Of a stretch of DNA of 64,000 nt, positions 28,786-38,045 are shown in pieces. The position numbers and the translations under genes are program-made. The first letter of the stretch is position 1. Each line of letters begins with the position of its first letter. Source of the DNA: Roseovarius carneus (GTDB taxonomy: Bacteria > Pseudomonadota > Alphaproteobacteria > Rhodobacterales > Rhodobacteraceae); the NCBI RefSeq assembly GCF_020141465.1, contig NZ_JAHSPD010000001.1, positions 1,718,374 to 1,782,373 of the forward strand, in the 5' to 3' direction. The notes beneath the pieces were generated by a model. It ran no database searches and had not been told where the DNA came from. It saw nothing but the letters and a program-made list of their open reading frames with translations.

Positions 28786-29388
28786 ATGTGCGGACGATTC
28801 GCCCTCACCCTACCGGATGATGCGATGGCGCAGCTCTTTGCGGCGCGTCCCGGCAATGATCTGCCGCGCGTGCCAAACCGCAATGTTTGCCCGACGGATT
28901 CTGTGCATGTGGTGACGGCGGAGGGTGGGCGGAGCCTCTCGGCGATGCGCTGGGGCTTCTTGCCCGCGTGGTACAAAGCGCCGAACGCTGGCCCGCTTTT
29001 GATCAATGCGCGGGCCGAGACGGTTGCAACCAAGCCAGCCTTTCGGGAGGCGTGCCGGGCACGGCGCTGCCTGATTCCGGCCACGGCGTTTTATGAGTGG
29101 ACTGGGGAGAAGGGTGCCAAACAGCCGTGGCGGATCGCGCGGAGCGATGGTGCGCCACTGGCTTTTGCGGGGATATGGCAACGCTGGGGGCCTGAGGGCT
29201 TGCCCACTTGTGCGATTGTCACTTGCGGGGCGAATGAGGTGATGGCGCGGCTGCATCATAGGATGCCGGTGATTGTGGAGCCCGGTGACTGGCCGCTCTG
29301 GCTGGGTGAGGCGGGGCATGGGGCGGCCACGCTGATGCAGGCTGCGGCGGAGGATGCTCTGGTGTTTGAGGATGGCGGGCCGGTTTAA
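28786..29388 (+). CDS. SRAP-domain protein (YedK/HMCES-like)
   Basis: Binds abasic sites in single-stranded DNA and forms a thiazolidine crosslink through Cys2, protecting replication forks. The 200-aa protein starts MCGRFAL, so Cys2 is present, and the other active-site elements follow: LINARAET near residue 71, FYEW near 102 and RLHHRMPVI near 157. The start lies four bases after the methyltransferase stop, so the two are co-transcribed, although no functional link is known. Length is close to that of YedK. Confidence 0.92.
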   Translation: MCGRFALTLPDDAMAQLFAARPGNDLPRVPNRNVCPTDSVHVVTAEGGRSLSAMRWGFLPAWYKAPNAGPLLINARAETVATKPAFREACRARRCLIPATAFYEWTGEKGAKQPWRIARSDGAPLAFAGIWQRWGPEGLPTCAIVTCGANEVMARLHHRMPVIVEPGDWPLWLGEAGHGAATLMQAAAEDALVFEDGGPV

Positions 29389-29397
29389 GCTCTGGTC

Positions 29398-29937
29398 TCA
29401 GGCGCCGTCGAATGCGCAGATCGTTTGGACGTCCATACCGAGCGCTTCAAGCCGCTTTCGCCCGCCAAGCTCGGGCAGGTCCACTACAAACGCACAGCTC
29501 AGGATCTTGCCGCCCAAACGCTCGATCAGACGGATGCCTGCCTCAGCCGTTCCGCCTGTGGCCAGAAGATCATCAACCAGAAGGATCACCTCGCCCGCCT
29601 CGATCGCGTCCTCATGCAGTTCCACCGTGGCTGCGCCGTATTCCAGCGTATAGTCTTGGCTGATTACCGCACCGGGCAGCTTGCCCGCCTTGCGCACGGG
29701 CACAAACCCTGTGCCAAGCTGATGCGCCACCGCACCGCCCAGGATGAAGCCGCGCGCTTCAAGCCCGACCACTTTGTCAATCCGCTGTCCCGCGTAAGGA
29801 TGCAGCATCTGATCGACGGCCATGCGCAGCCCTCGCGGATCGGCGAAAAGCGTGGTCACATCGCGGAACATGATGCCGGCATGGGGGAAATCGGGGATGG
29901 TGCGGATGTAATCGCGGACAGTTTTGGTGGGCTGCAT
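29398..29937 (-). CDS. apt: Adenine phosphoribosyltransferase
   Basis: Converts adenine and PRPP to AMP. The 179-aa protein has [18 protein letters not shown] at the N-terminus, [15 protein letters not shown] near residue 57 and the PRPP loop [17 protein letters not shown] near residue 120. ATG 29937 gives the standard N-terminus; the ribosome-binding site is weak. It is the last gene of the mtnP-lysE-apt operon, so adenine released from methylthioadenosine by MtnP is recycled by Apt. Confidence 0.95.
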   Translation of the reverse strand: MQPTKTVRDYIRTIPDFPHAGIMFRDVTTLFADPRGLRMAVDQMLHPYAGQRIDKVVGLEARGFILGGAVAHQLGTGFVPVRKAGKLPGAVISQDYTLEYGAATVELHEDAIEAGEVILLVDDLLATGGTAEAGIRLIERLGGKILSCAFVVDLPELGGRKRLEALGMDVQTICAFDGA

Positions 29938-29959
29938 TAATAAGGCTTTCGTAAATATA

Positions 29960-30592
29960 TCAAGGATTTGCGGCACGGCGCAGGAAGGCTGTGGCGATGC
30001 CCATCGCAATCAGGGCCGTGCCGCCGCCACGGGTGAGCCATGTGATCACCGACGGCCGCCCGATCGTATGGCGCAGACGATCCGCAAGCAGCGCAAAGAT
30101 CAGCGCGTTGAGCGCGGCGAGGGTGACGAATGTCGCGATGAGGATGGCGAATTGCGGCCCGAGCGGCGCATTCAGCGTCAGAAACTGGGGCACGAAGGCG
30201 ACGAAGAAGGCGATGGATTTGGGGTTCAGCGCCGTGACGGCGGTGGCGTTCCAGAAGACGCCGCGCGAGGAGATTTCCGCGCCTTTGGGCAAGGCAAATC
30301 CTTGGGACGGGGCGCTTCGGATCAGCCTGACCCCCAGCCAGATCAGATAGATCGCACCGGCCCATTTGAGCACGGTAAAGAGCGTGGCCGAGGCCATGAC
30401 CAGCGCACCGAGGCCCAGAAGTGAGGCGGTGATCGCGACGAAATCACCCAAGGCCACGCCCGCCGCACAGGAGACGGCAACGCTGCGGCCTTTGGAGAGC
30501 GCATAACTGAGCACCATAAGGACGGTCGGTCCGGGGATCAACAAGAGCGCGGTGGACGCGGCGACATAGGCCAGCCATATCTCGAAGGTCAT
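29960..30592 (-). CDS. LysE/RhtB-family exporter
   Basis: Inner-membrane exporter of 210 aa with about six membrane segments. The family signature is [20 protein letters not shown] at the N-terminus, followed by [19 protein letters not shown] and [20 protein letters not shown]. Such proteins export amino acids, homoserine or its lactone. It sits between mtnP (12-base gap) and apt (22-base gap) on the same strand, so it is part of a methylthioadenosine salvage operon. Export of a product linked to SAM use is a reasonable inference, not a proof. Confidence 0.9.
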   Translation of the reverse strand: MTFEIWLAYVAASTALLLIPGPTVLMVLSYALSKGRSVAVSCAAGVALGDFVAITASLLGLGALVMASATLFTVLKWAGAIYLIWLGVRLIRSAPSQGFALPKGAEISSRGVFWNATAVTALNPKSIAFFVAFVPQFLTLNAPLGPQFAILIATFVTLAALNALIFALLADRLRHTIGRPSVITWLTRGGGTALIAMGIATAFLRRAANP

Positions 30593-30604
30593 TTTTGAGG
30601 CTCC

Positions 30605-31486
30605 TTATGAGCGGGTCAGAACGCGGCCCGCGACCGCATCAAGCCGCGCCAGAATGGCCGGATCACGCGCCTCGGGCGCTGTGATGATGGCGTATTCCAG
30701 CGCGCGGTCACAGCCATGGGGGCAGGGCGCGCGGTCCTTGCCCAGAAGTGTCGGGAGGGCCGCGATGGTGCTGCGTGCGTTGCCTGCATTGCCCATCAGC
30801 GTCTCGATGATCTGGGTCACATCCACCTCGCCATGATCTGGGTGCCAGCTGTCGTAATCGGTGATCATCGCTATGGATGCATAGCAAAGTTCCGCCTCGC
30901 GGGCGAGCTTCGCCTCGGGCATGCCCGTCATGCCAATCACGTCACAGCCCCAGGCCTCGCGGTAGAGTTTGCTTTCAGCCAGCGTTGAGAATTGCGGGCC
31001 TTCCATGGCCAGATACGTGCCGCCCTCGTGCACCGTCACGCCCGCATCGCGCGCGGCCTCAGCACATGCCGCACCGAGACGGGGGCAGGTCGGGTGCGCA
31101 ACGCTCACATGCGCCACGCAGCCAGGGCCGAAGAAGGATTTCTCGCGTGCAAACGTCCGGTCAATATACTGGTCCACAATAACAAAATCGCCGGGTGCCA
31201 TCGCCTCCCGAAACGAGCCACAAGCGCTGACCGAGATCACATCCGTGACGCCGAGCCGTTTGAGCGCGTCGATATTGGCACGGTAGGGAACATCGCTGGG
31301 GCTGAGCACGTGGCCACGCCCATGGCGCGGCAGGAAGGCCATAGCGACGCCATCAAGTGTGCCTGTCAGGATCTCATCCGAGGGCGTCCCCCAAGGGGTC
31401 TCGACCGCCTGCCAGCGCGCGTCCTTGAGCCCATCAAGATCATAGAGGCCCGATCCACCGATTACGCCGATCATTGTGTCTGCCAT
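30605..31486 (-). CDS. mtnP: S-methyl-5'-thioadenosine phosphorylase
   Basis: Cleaves methylthioadenosine with phosphate to adenine and methylthioribose-1-phosphate. The 293-aa protein has GVIGGSGLYDLDGL at the N-terminus, the phosphate-site FLPRHGRGHVLSPSDVPYRAN, VSACGSFREAMAPGDFV, and TYLAMEGPQFSTLAES with GMTGMPEAKLAREAEL. ATG 31486 and ATG 31495 are both possible; I prefer 31486 with the GGGATGAGG upstream. It leads an operon with a LysE-type exporter and apt. MtnP rather than purine nucleoside phosphorylase is supported by the MTAP-type motifs and by apt. Confidence 0.92.
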   Translation of the reverse strand: MADTMIGVIGGSGLYDLDGLKDARWQAVETPWGTPSDEILTGTLDGVAMAFLPRHGRGHVLSPSDVPYRANIDALKRLGVTDVISVSACGSFREAMAPGDFVIVDQYIDRTFAREKSFFGPGCVAHVSVAHPTCPRLGAACAEAARDAGVTVHEGGTYLAMEGPQFSTLAESKLYREAWGCDVIGMTGMPEAKLAREAELCYASIAMITDYDSWHPDHGEVDVTQIIETLMGNAGNARSTIAALPTLLGKDRAPCPHGCDRALEYAIITAPEARDPAILARLDAVAGRVLTRS

Positions 31487-31677
31487 GTGCCTCATCCCTT
31501 TCATCGTCTCACCGATAACCTCTAGGGGGAGGGGGCGGAAAAAGGAACCTCTTTTGCGGCCCTATTGCATCGGTATCGCCGCGTTGCAGGGCGGGCATGC
31601 AGGCGCGGGGGCTGGCCATTGGGGCGCGCAGGGTCTATGCGCGCAGCAGACACCGGCGCGGGTGCGCCAGATAACAG

Positions 31678-33351
31678 ATGAGGATCTGCCCTTTGAAAAC
31701 CTCCCTCGCCAGCTTTGCCAAAAACCTGACCATGCCAGATTTGCGCGTGATGCAGGACGAGCCCTTCTCTGTGTCTCGCGTGCGGATCGAGCTTCTTGCG
31801 GGTCTCACCGTGGCGCTCGCCCTTGTGCCCGAGGCTGTGGCCTTTGCGTTTGTCGCGGGCGTGCATCCGCTGGTCGGGCTTTATGCGGCCTTCCTTGTGG
31901 GGCTGGTGACGGCCCTTATCGGTGGGCGGCCCGGAATGATCTCGGGCGCTACGGGTGCGCTGGCGGTGGTGATGGTGGCGCTTGTGGCGCAGCACGGGGT
32001 TGAATACCTCTTTGCCACCGTGGTTTTGATGGGGATCATTCAGGTCACGGCGGGCGCGCTTCGCTGGGGCAAGTTCATCCGGCTGGTGCCGCATCCGGTG
32101 ATGCTCGGCTTCGTGAACGGGCTGGCCATTGTTATTTTTCTTGCGCAGATGGGGCAGTTCAAAGTGCCCGGCACGATGGAAAATACTGGGCACGGCATGA
32201 GCGGGGGCGAATGGCTCAGCGGCTCTGCGCTTTACATGATGCTGGCGCTCGTGGCGCTGACCATGGCGATTATCTGGCTCATGCCGCGCATCACCAAGAT
32301 TGTGCCTGCGCCGCTTGCGGGCATCGGGATCGTGGCTGCCATCGTGATTCTCTTTGGCCTTGATGTGCCGCGCGTGGGTGATCTTGCTTCGATCCAAGGC
32401 GGATTGCCCAGCTTTCATAACCCGTTTGGCGAAGGCCTTGGCCTCTACGGCACGCCGCTCGCTCCGCTCAATTGGGAGACGTTTCAGATCATCCTGCCTT
32501 ATGCGGTGATCCTCGCTGCAATCGGTTTGATCGAGAGCCTTCTGACGCTGAACCTTGTGGGCGAGATGACAAACAACCGGGGCGGCGCGAGCCAGGAATG
32601 TATTGCGCAGGGGCTGGCCAATACGCTGACCGGGTTTTTTGGTGGCATGGGCGGCTGCGCCATGATTGGACAGTCGATGATCAACGTGAAATCCGGCGGG
32701 CGCACGCGGATCGCGGGGATCACGGCGGCGCTGTGTTTGCTGATCTTTATCCTTTTTGCTGCCCCCGCGATTGAGCAGATACCGCTGGCCGCCCTTGTGG
32801 GGGTGATGTTCATGGTGGTGATCGGCACATTCGCGTGGAACTCACTGACGATCATGACCAAAGTGCCGCTGACGGATGCGTTGGTGATCATCCTCGTGAC
32901 GGCTGTAACGGTGAAATACGACCTCGCGATTGCGGTGGTCGTAGGGGTGATTGTCTCCGCGTTGGCTTATGCGTGGAACAACGCCAAGCGCATCCACGCC
33001 AAGACCTACACCACGCCCGAGGGCGCGCGGGTCTACCAGATCGACGGCCCCTTGTTCTTCGGGTCCGCCGAAGGGTTTGGCGAGATTTTCGACGTGGCTG
33101 GGGATCCGGACCTCGTGATCGTGGATTTCGACCAAAGCCGGGTGGTGGACCAATCAGCACTTCAGGCGATCGAGGCTTTGGCGGGCAAGTATCAGGCCGC
33201 GGGCAAGGTGCTGCAACTGCGCCATCTCAGCCGCGATTGTCATAAGCTTCTGGCCAAGGCGGGGCATCTGATGATCGACAGCGATGATGACCCCGATTAC
33301 ATGGTCGCGGTGGATTATGATGTGCGGACGGGCATTCTGGGTGCGCATTGA
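31678..33351 (+). CDS. SulP-family anion transporter with STAS domain
   Basis: Inner-membrane anion transporter of up to 557 aa, probably for sulfate or bicarbonate. About ten to twelve membrane segments are followed by a C-terminal cytosolic STAS domain (about residues 445-545, YQIDGPLFFGSAEGF and VVDQSALQAIEAL). The SulP region LTVALALVPEAVAFAFVAGV and SGATGALAVVM are clear. Several starts are possible (31678, 31732, 31750) with no strong ribosome-binding site. It is divergent from mtnP and followed after 30 bases by an AEC-type carrier. Confidence 0.9.
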   Translation: MRICPLKTSLASFAKNLTMPDLRVMQDEPFSVSRVRIELLAGLTVALALVPEAVAFAFVAGVHPLVGLYAAFLVGLVTALIGGRPGMISGATGALAVVMVALVAQHGVEYLFATVVLMGIIQVTAGALRWGKFIRLVPHPVMLGFVNGLAIVIFLAQMGQFKVPGTMENTGHGMSGGEWLSGSALYMMLALVALTMAIIWLMPRITKIVPAPLAGIGIVAAIVILFGLDVPRVGDLASIQGGLPSFHNPFGEGLGLYGTPLAPLNWETFQIILPYAVILAAIGLIESLLTLNLVGEMTNNRGGASQECIAQGLANTLTGFFGGMGGCAMIGQSMINVKSGGRTRIAGITAALCLLIFILFAAPAIEQIPLAALVGVMFMVVIGTFAWNSLTIMTKVPLTDALVIILVTAVTVKYDLAIAVVVGVIVSALAYAWNNAKRIHAKTYTTPEGARVYQIDGPLFFGSAEGFGEIFDVAGDPDLVIVDFDQSRVVDQSALQAIEALAGKYQAAGKVLQLRHLSRDCHKLLAKAGHLMIDSDDDPDYMVAVDYDVRTGILGAH

Positions 33352-33381
33352 CGGTAAAGGGCTAAAGGTAATGCCGGCGAT

Positions 33382-34299
33382 ATGACATTCTGGGTGATCC
33401 TTGCTGGGCTGATGCCATCCTTCGCGCTTGTGGGCCTTGGGGGGGTGGTGCGCACGCGGCTAAGCGAGACGGCGTGGCAGGGGCTTGATCGCCTCAATTT
33501 CGAGATATTCTTTCCGGCGCTTTTATTCGTTGCAGCCTCCAGCCGCCCGATTGAGCTGAGCGCGGTCGTCACCATGGCTCCTGCGATCTGGTCGCTTTTG
33601 GCGGCGGGCCTTGTTGCGGGTTATGGCGCTCGGCGGTTTGGGCCTGCGCGGTTTCTGGATTTCGCGGGCGGCTGGCAGACCGCTTGGCGGTTCAATTCGG
33701 CGCTGGCTATCGTAGCGGTAGGCGCGCTTAGCGGAGCGGACCCGGCGCTGATGGCGGTGGCGATTGGTATGGCGGTGCCGCTTGCCAATGTCTTTGCCGT
33801 CTCGGCGCTGTCGCGCGGCAGCGCGCTTGGGGGGTGGGGCACGCTACGGCGGATAGCGCTCAACCCTTTTTTGCTCGCTTCGCTCTCGGGGGTTGCGGTG
33901 GGCGTGTCGGGATACGCTGTGCCGGGTTTGGTTCTCGCACCGCTTGAACTTTTGGCGGTGGCGGCGATCCCGATTGCGTTGATTTCCGTGGGGGCGACGA
34001 TGAACTGGGGCGCGCTTGCACGGCTCGACCGTTTCAGTGCGATCTTGTCTGGGGTGAAGCTGCTGCTGTTGCCGGGATTGGCGGTGGGCGGGGCGCTTTT
34101 GTTGGGCGTATCTGGGCCGCATGTCGCGGTGGTGGTGGTCTTTGCCGCATTGCCCACGGCGTCGGCGGCGCATGTGCTGGCCTCAGGCTTTGGCGCGAAC
34201 CGCGAGGTTGTGGCTACGTTGGTCGCACAATCCACCTTGCTGAGCGCGCTGACATTGCCGATCTGGATGCTTGTGGCGCAGACGGTGTTTTTGCCGTGA
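33382..34299 (+). CDS. AEC-family (auxin efflux carrier-like) transporter
   Basis: Membrane protein of 305 aa with about ten segments. The fold is recognised by LPSFALVGLGGVVRTRL-like N-terminus (LMPSFALVGLGG), LDRLNFEIFFPALLF near residue 36, and the second repeat LLAVAAIPIALISVGATMNWG near 190. Bacterial members transport carboxylates such as malate or malonate. It lies 30 bases after the SulP gene on the same strand, so they may be co-transcribed. Its substrate cannot be read from the sequence. Confidence 0.85.
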   Translation: MTFWVILAGLMPSFALVGLGGVVRTRLSETAWQGLDRLNFEIFFPALLFVAASSRPIELSAVVTMAPAIWSLLAAGLVAGYGARRFGPARFLDFAGGWQTAWRFNSALAIVAVGALSGADPALMAVAIGMAVPLANVFAVSALSRGSALGGWGTLRRIALNPFLLASLSGVAVGVSGYAVPGLVLAPLELLAVAAIPIALISVGATMNWGALARLDRFSAILSGVKLLLLPGLAVGGALLLGVSGPHVAVVVVFAALPTASAAHVLASGFGANREVVATLVAQSTLLSALTLPIWMLVAQTVFLP

Positions 34300-34315
34300 G
34301 CGCTCTGCCGGGTGC

Positions 34316-34900
34316 TTAGTCGTCTGGACGGTCCAACGTAAACACCCGCTCCACCACCGCATAATCGCGATACCCCAGCCGCGCGAGGGGCTGGAATGTT
34401 GTCACGTCGAAACGGCCACCTTTGAGACAATCCTCGCGGATATGCACGCCCGTCACCGTGCCGAAGATGACGAAATTATCCTCGCCCTCCAGCTCCAGTA
34501 TTTGCGTCATCCGGCATTCAAATGAGGCGGGCACACCAAGGATGCGGGGGCAGTCAATCGTTTCGCACTCCGCCACGTCAAGCCCGGCATGGGCGAACTC
34601 ATCGACATGGCGCGGCAGGGCGGTGGAGGATTTATTCATAGGCCCGCGCATGTCGTGGGCCACGACATTGGTGCAAAACACGCCCGTCTCGCGGATGTTG
34701 TGGAGCGAATCCTTGGCCCCGTTGGAGGCGAACATGACCTGCGGTGGCGTGTAGGCCACCGCGTTGAAAAAGCTGTAGGGGGCCACGTTGCGCACGCCAT
34801 CCGCGCCGATGGTGGATATCCAGCCGATGGGGCGTGGGGCCACTATGGCATTGAATGGATTATGCGGCAGGCCGTGGCCATCCTTGGGGCGGTAGAACAT
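34316..34900 (-). CDS. Flavin reductase-like FMN-binding protein
   Basis: Cytosolic 194-aa protein with a split beta-barrel flavin fold. NAIVAPRPIGWISTIGADGVRNVAPYSFFN (split; residues 18-47) is the conserved FMN-binding strand region, and FVVNDARF-like spacing is replaced here by VFCTNVVAHDMRGPMN. ATG 34900 follows AAAGGAG, a strong ribosome-binding site. It converges on the AEC gene and is divergent from the GNAT gene. The partner oxygenase, if any, is not in the window. Confidence 0.85.
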   Translation of the reverse strand: MFYRPKDGHGLPHNPFNAIVAPRPIGWISTIGADGVRNVAPYSFFNAVAYTPPQVMFASNGAKDSLHNIRETGVFCTNVVAHDMRGPMNKSSTALPRHVDEFAHAGLDVAECETIDCPRILGVPASFECRMTQILELEGEDNFVIFGTVTGVHIREDCLKGGRFDVTTFQPLARLGYRDYAVVERVFTLDRPDD

Positions 34901-34997
34901 TTTTCGAGGCTCCTTTGCGCGCGGCATCAGTTGCGACAGGCCTAACGCCGTGCTACGCGACATGCCACTTGATTTTAGCCGCTGAAAGGCCCCGCCC

Positions 34998-35483
34998 GTG
35001 CTTGAGCTGCGCCCTGAGACAGAGGAGGATTGGTGGGAAGTGGAGGCGCTTTATGACCTCTGCTTTGCGCCGGGCCGTGAGGCGCTCAGCTCCTACCGTT
35101 TGCGCGATGGCGTGCCGCCTGTGGCGGGGTTGAGCATGGTTGCGCGCGATAGTGACGGGATTTTGGCGGGCGCGATCCGGTATTGGCCGGTGCGGATCGG
35201 CGCGCATGAGGCGATGCTTCTGGGCCCCATCGCGGTTCACCCGACGCGGCAGGGCGAGGGGCTGGGCGGGTTCTTGATGCGCTCCAGCCTTGAGGCAGCG
35301 CGCGATGGGGGCTGTCCGCGCGTGATGCTGGTGGGAGATGCGCCCTATTACGGCCGGTTCGGGTTCCGGCGGCTTGACGGGGTTGAGATGCCACCGCCGA
35401 CCAACCCTGAGCGGGTTCTCGGCCTCGGCTTTGCGCCCGCCGCGTGGGACGGCGTGACCGGGAAAGTGACGCGGGCCGCTTGA
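34998..35483 (+). CDS. GNAT-family N-acetyltransferase (YhbS-like)
   Basis: A 161-aa acyltransferase of the YhbS group; substrate unknown. Motif A, IAVHPTRQGEGLGGFLM near residue 78, binds acetyl-CoA, and DAPYYGRFGFRRLDGVEM near residue 114 is the typical YhbS segment. The start is GTG at 34998, preceded by GAAAGG; no in-frame ATG lies close by. The next gene follows after 31 bases on the same strand. Confidence 0.85.
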   Translation: MLELRPETEEDWWEVEALYDLCFAPGREALSSYRLRDGVPPVAGLSMVARDSDGILAGAIRYWPVRIGAHEAMLLGPIAVHPTRQGEGLGGFLMRSSLEAARDGGCPRVMLVGDAPYYGRFGFRRLDGVEMPPPTNPERVLGLGFAPAAWDGVTGKVTRAA

Positions 35484-35514
35484 AACCGCGCCTTGATGCG
35501 CCGATGTTACGTGC

Positions 35515-36279
35515 ATGGATTTGCTTGGCCCCCCGATAGATAAAACTGCCGTCGATGCGCAGCTTGATGCGCTTGTGCTGCGCCATGCGCAGGCGGGCTC
35601 TGTCGGTATCCAAGTGCTCAACATGATCGGGAGCCGCGCTGAAAGCTTGCTGGACCGATTACCTGCGGACGTGCGCGGGCGGCTTGGTGACGGCACGCAG
35701 GAGGCGTTGCGGCTGGCAATGCGTGCGGCGGACCGCTCGCGCAGTGTTGTGGGCGGACAGCCGCAGTGGCTGACCCGTGCCGTGACCACGGCGATGGGGG
35801 CCGCGGGCGGTATGGGCGGATTGCCAAGCGCGCTGGCCGAGCTTCCGGTGACCACGACGATTTTGTTGCGCGCGATACAGGATGTGGCCGCCGAGCATGG
35901 GTTTGATCCGGCGGAAAAGGGCGTGCAGTTTGATTGCATCCATGTCTTTGCTGCGGCGGGGCCACTGGACCATGATGACGGCTCTGATCTGGCCTTTCTG
36001 AGCACGCGGATGGCTGTGTCGGGCAAGGGGGTGCAGGCGTTGATCGCGAAAGTTGCGCCGCGCCTCAGCACGGTTCTGGGCCAGAAGCTTGCGGCGCAGA
36101 CGGTGCCGATTTTGGGCTCGGCGGCAGGGGCCGCGACGAATTACGCCTATACCAGCTATTATCAACAGATGGCGCATGTTCATTTCGGGCTGCGGCGATT
36201 GGCGATTGAAGCGGATATGGATCATGGCGCGGTGCTGGACGCGTTTTGCGCGCGCGTGGCGGTGCCTAAACGCCCCTGA
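35515..36279 (+). CDS. EcsC-family protein
   Basis: A 254-aa protein of the EcsC family, whose role is unknown apart from a link to an ABC transporter in Bacillus. The family region runs from about residue 85 (TRAVTTAMGAAGGMGGLPSALAELPVTTT) with Gly/Ala-rich helices that may insert into the membrane, to YAYTSYYQQMAHVHFGLRRLA near the C-terminus. ATG 35515 has no strong ribosome-binding site. Its end overlaps the convergent dehydrogenase gene by 14 bases. No ecsA or ecsB partner is present. Confidence 0.78.
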   Translation: MDLLGPPIDKTAVDAQLDALVLRHAQAGSVGIQVLNMIGSRAESLLDRLPADVRGRLGDGTQEALRLAMRAADRSRSVVGGQPQWLTRAVTTAMGAAGGMGGLPSALAELPVTTTILLRAIQDVAAEHGFDPAEKGVQFDCIHVFAAAGPLDHDDGSDLAFLSTRMAVSGKGVQALIAKVAPRLSTVLGQKLAAQTVPILGSAAGAATNYAYTSYYQQMAHVHFGLRRLAIEADMDHGAVLDAFCARVAVPKRP

Positions 36280-37573
36280 GCACATCCAGCACATTGCTAA
36301 GAAACGGCAAATGCAAGCCACCGCTGAGCGTGTCAATGCCGGGCAGATGCGCCGCATCAGGGTCATAGCCGCCGATATTTTCGATCATCCAATTGGTGCC
36401 CACGCTCCAGACGATCATTTCCTCGATCACGGCGCGGTCAAGCCCCACGCTTTGGCCCAGCAGGATCGCCTCTGCGTTCAAGGCGTGATTTGCGGCGGCC
36501 ATGATGCGAATCAGTGTGTCGATCAGATCTGATTGGTGCGCGGTTGGCGTAAACTCCGGGGCGCGGTAGTGCGCGGGCAGTTTGGGGGTCATGCGACCCA
36601 ATGCGTCGGTGTCCATCTGCTCGCTGATGACAAAACTTGGGTCGATGCCGTATTTTGAAGGCGCGATGAAGCCGGGGATGCGGATGGCCATGTCGTTTGC
36701 ATCTTCGGTCAGTTTCAGCACCTTGAGGTGGTTTTGGCTTGGGTCATAGACCTGTCCGGCGAGGGCATAGCGGTCACACACAAGGCGGCTGAGCGGGAGG
36801 GTGACACCGCGCTCTTCCGCAAAAGCGAGGGTGAGCGCCATGTCCTTGACGCCGATTGCGAGCGAGCATGAGGTGTCGTAGCTGCCATCGAACAGCATGG
36901 GGATGAATTGTGTCACGGTGACGGACGCCGCAGGGCTGCCCGCGATTTTCTCCCACATCCAATGGGTCGGTATGCCGGCATGCTGAGAGATGGCGAGGCA
37001 ATCGCCGCTGATTGAGGCCGCGCCATAAAAGATAAGGTTTGTCAGCAGTTTGACCGCTTGGGCCGAGCCGATATCGCCGGTGAAGAACGAGATTTGGGCA
37101 ACGGCCTCAAGGATGCCCTTGGCACTGTCATAGCCCGCTTTTTCGCCCGCGCAATAGACGCTGGAATTGCCGAAATCGACACCCATATGCGACAGGTTGC
37201 TGACCGGGGCCTCAAGGCAGAAGGCGCCGTTGGATTTGAGCACGTCCCTGATGCGGATTGTGCTGTGGTAGTCGGTCGTCGACAGGTTGATCCATATGGC
37301 CTCGGCCTGCATCGCGTGGGCGGCCCCATTATCCCCGAGCATCGCCTCGTTCACATGGCTGGGTTGCGCAAGGCAGGTGATGAGGCTGTCGGTACCTTTG
37401 GCGACATCTCGGGGCGTTTCGGCCCAAGTGGCGCCTGCAGCGATCACATCGGTTGCGGCGCTGCGGTATTTGTCGTGGACCTTCACGGTATAGCCTGCGG
37501 ACAGGAGCGACCGGATAACTGGGGGTCCGATGCGGCCTGTGCCGATGAAGCCGATGATTTTATCTTGTGACAT
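36266..37573 (-). CDS. Long beta-hydroxyacid dehydrogenase-like protein
   Basis: A 435-aa member of the 6-phosphogluconate/3-hydroxyisobutyrate dehydrogenase superfamily. GFIGTGRIGPPVIRSLLSAGY (split) is the Rossmann motif at residues 8-28; AVKLLTNLIFYG near residue 183 carries the catalytic Lys and Asn. The substrate-site motif that normally ends in SGG is altered to EAPVSNLSHMG. Ordinary family members have about 300 residues; the extra 130 here end in a helix set (ANHALNAEAILLGQSVGLD) that resembles a second copy of the C-terminal helical domain. GGAGGG precedes ATG 37573. A cupin gene lies upstream on the same strand. Confidence 0.78.
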   Translation of the reverse strand: MSQDKIIGFIGTGRIGPPVIRSLLSAGYTVKVHDKYRSAATDVIAAGATWAETPRDVAKGTDSLITCLAQPSHVNEAMLGDNGAAHAMQAEAIWINLSTTDYHSTIRIRDVLKSNGAFCLEAPVSNLSHMGVDFGNSSVYCAGEKAGYDSAKGILEAVAQISFFTGDIGSAQAVKLLTNLIFYGAASISGDCLAISQHAGIPTHWMWEKIAGSPAASVTVTQFIPMLFDGSYDTSCSLAIGVKDMALTLAFAEERGVTLPLSRLVCDRYALAGQVYDPSQNHLKVLKLTEDANDMAIRIPGFIAPSKYGIDPSFVISEQMDTDALGRMTPKLPAHYRAPEFTPTAHQSDLIDTLIRIMAAANHALNAEAILLGQSVGLDRAVIEEMIVWSVGTNWMIENIGGYDPDAAHLPGIDTLSGGLHLPFLSNVLDVLRGV

Positions 37574-37690
37574 ATGCCCTCCAGTGCTGAGGAGGAGCGT
37601 AGATGGGCAATGGACGGTTGGATACTGCATCTGCGACATTGGGTTTGTCGCCGTGGACCTCCTCCAGCCCTTGCGGGCTGTCTTCGGCTG

Positions 37691-38026
37691 TTATCCCTTG
37701 AGCGGATAGCGGTCGGTTTCCTCAAACACGTCGATCACGCGGCTTCCGGCGGCGATACGGGCGCTGTGCGTGACGCCTTCGGGGATGAAATAGCTGTCGC
37801 CGGGGCCGTAGATCTTGGTCTCGTCGCCGATCGTCATCTCGATCTCGCCTTCGATCACGCTACCCCACTGCGCCCTGTGGGCGTGGGGCGGCAGGTCCAT
37901 GTCCTTGTGGAAGGTGAAGAACACGACAAGCCCCGCCTCGGAGAGGACCGCGTTGGATTGCACGATATCCTCGGGGAAGGGCAGGTTGAGGCTGGGCAAG
38001 GTCTGCATGAAATCGGGAAAGGGCAT
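37691..38026 (-). CDS. Cupin-domain protein
   Basis: A 111-aa single cupin barrel. DLPPHAHRAQWGSVIEGEIEM near residue 44 is the first cupin motif with two metal-binding His, and GDSYFIPEGVTHSARI near 75 is the second with one more His. It is probably a metal-dependent isomerase, a dioxygenase or a ligand sensor; the sequence does not say which. It lies 19 bases before the ptsP end and about 118 bases upstream of the dehydrogenase gene on the same strand, so both could process one substrate. Confidence 0.82.
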   Translation of the reverse strand: MPFPDFMQTLPSLNLPFPEDIVQSNAVLSEAGLVVFFTFHKDMDLPPHAHRAQWGSVIEGEIEMTIGDETKIYGPGDSYFIPEGVTHSARIAAGSRVIDVFEETDRYPLKG

Positions 38027-38045
38027 AGGGTACGGGGGCCTTTGG

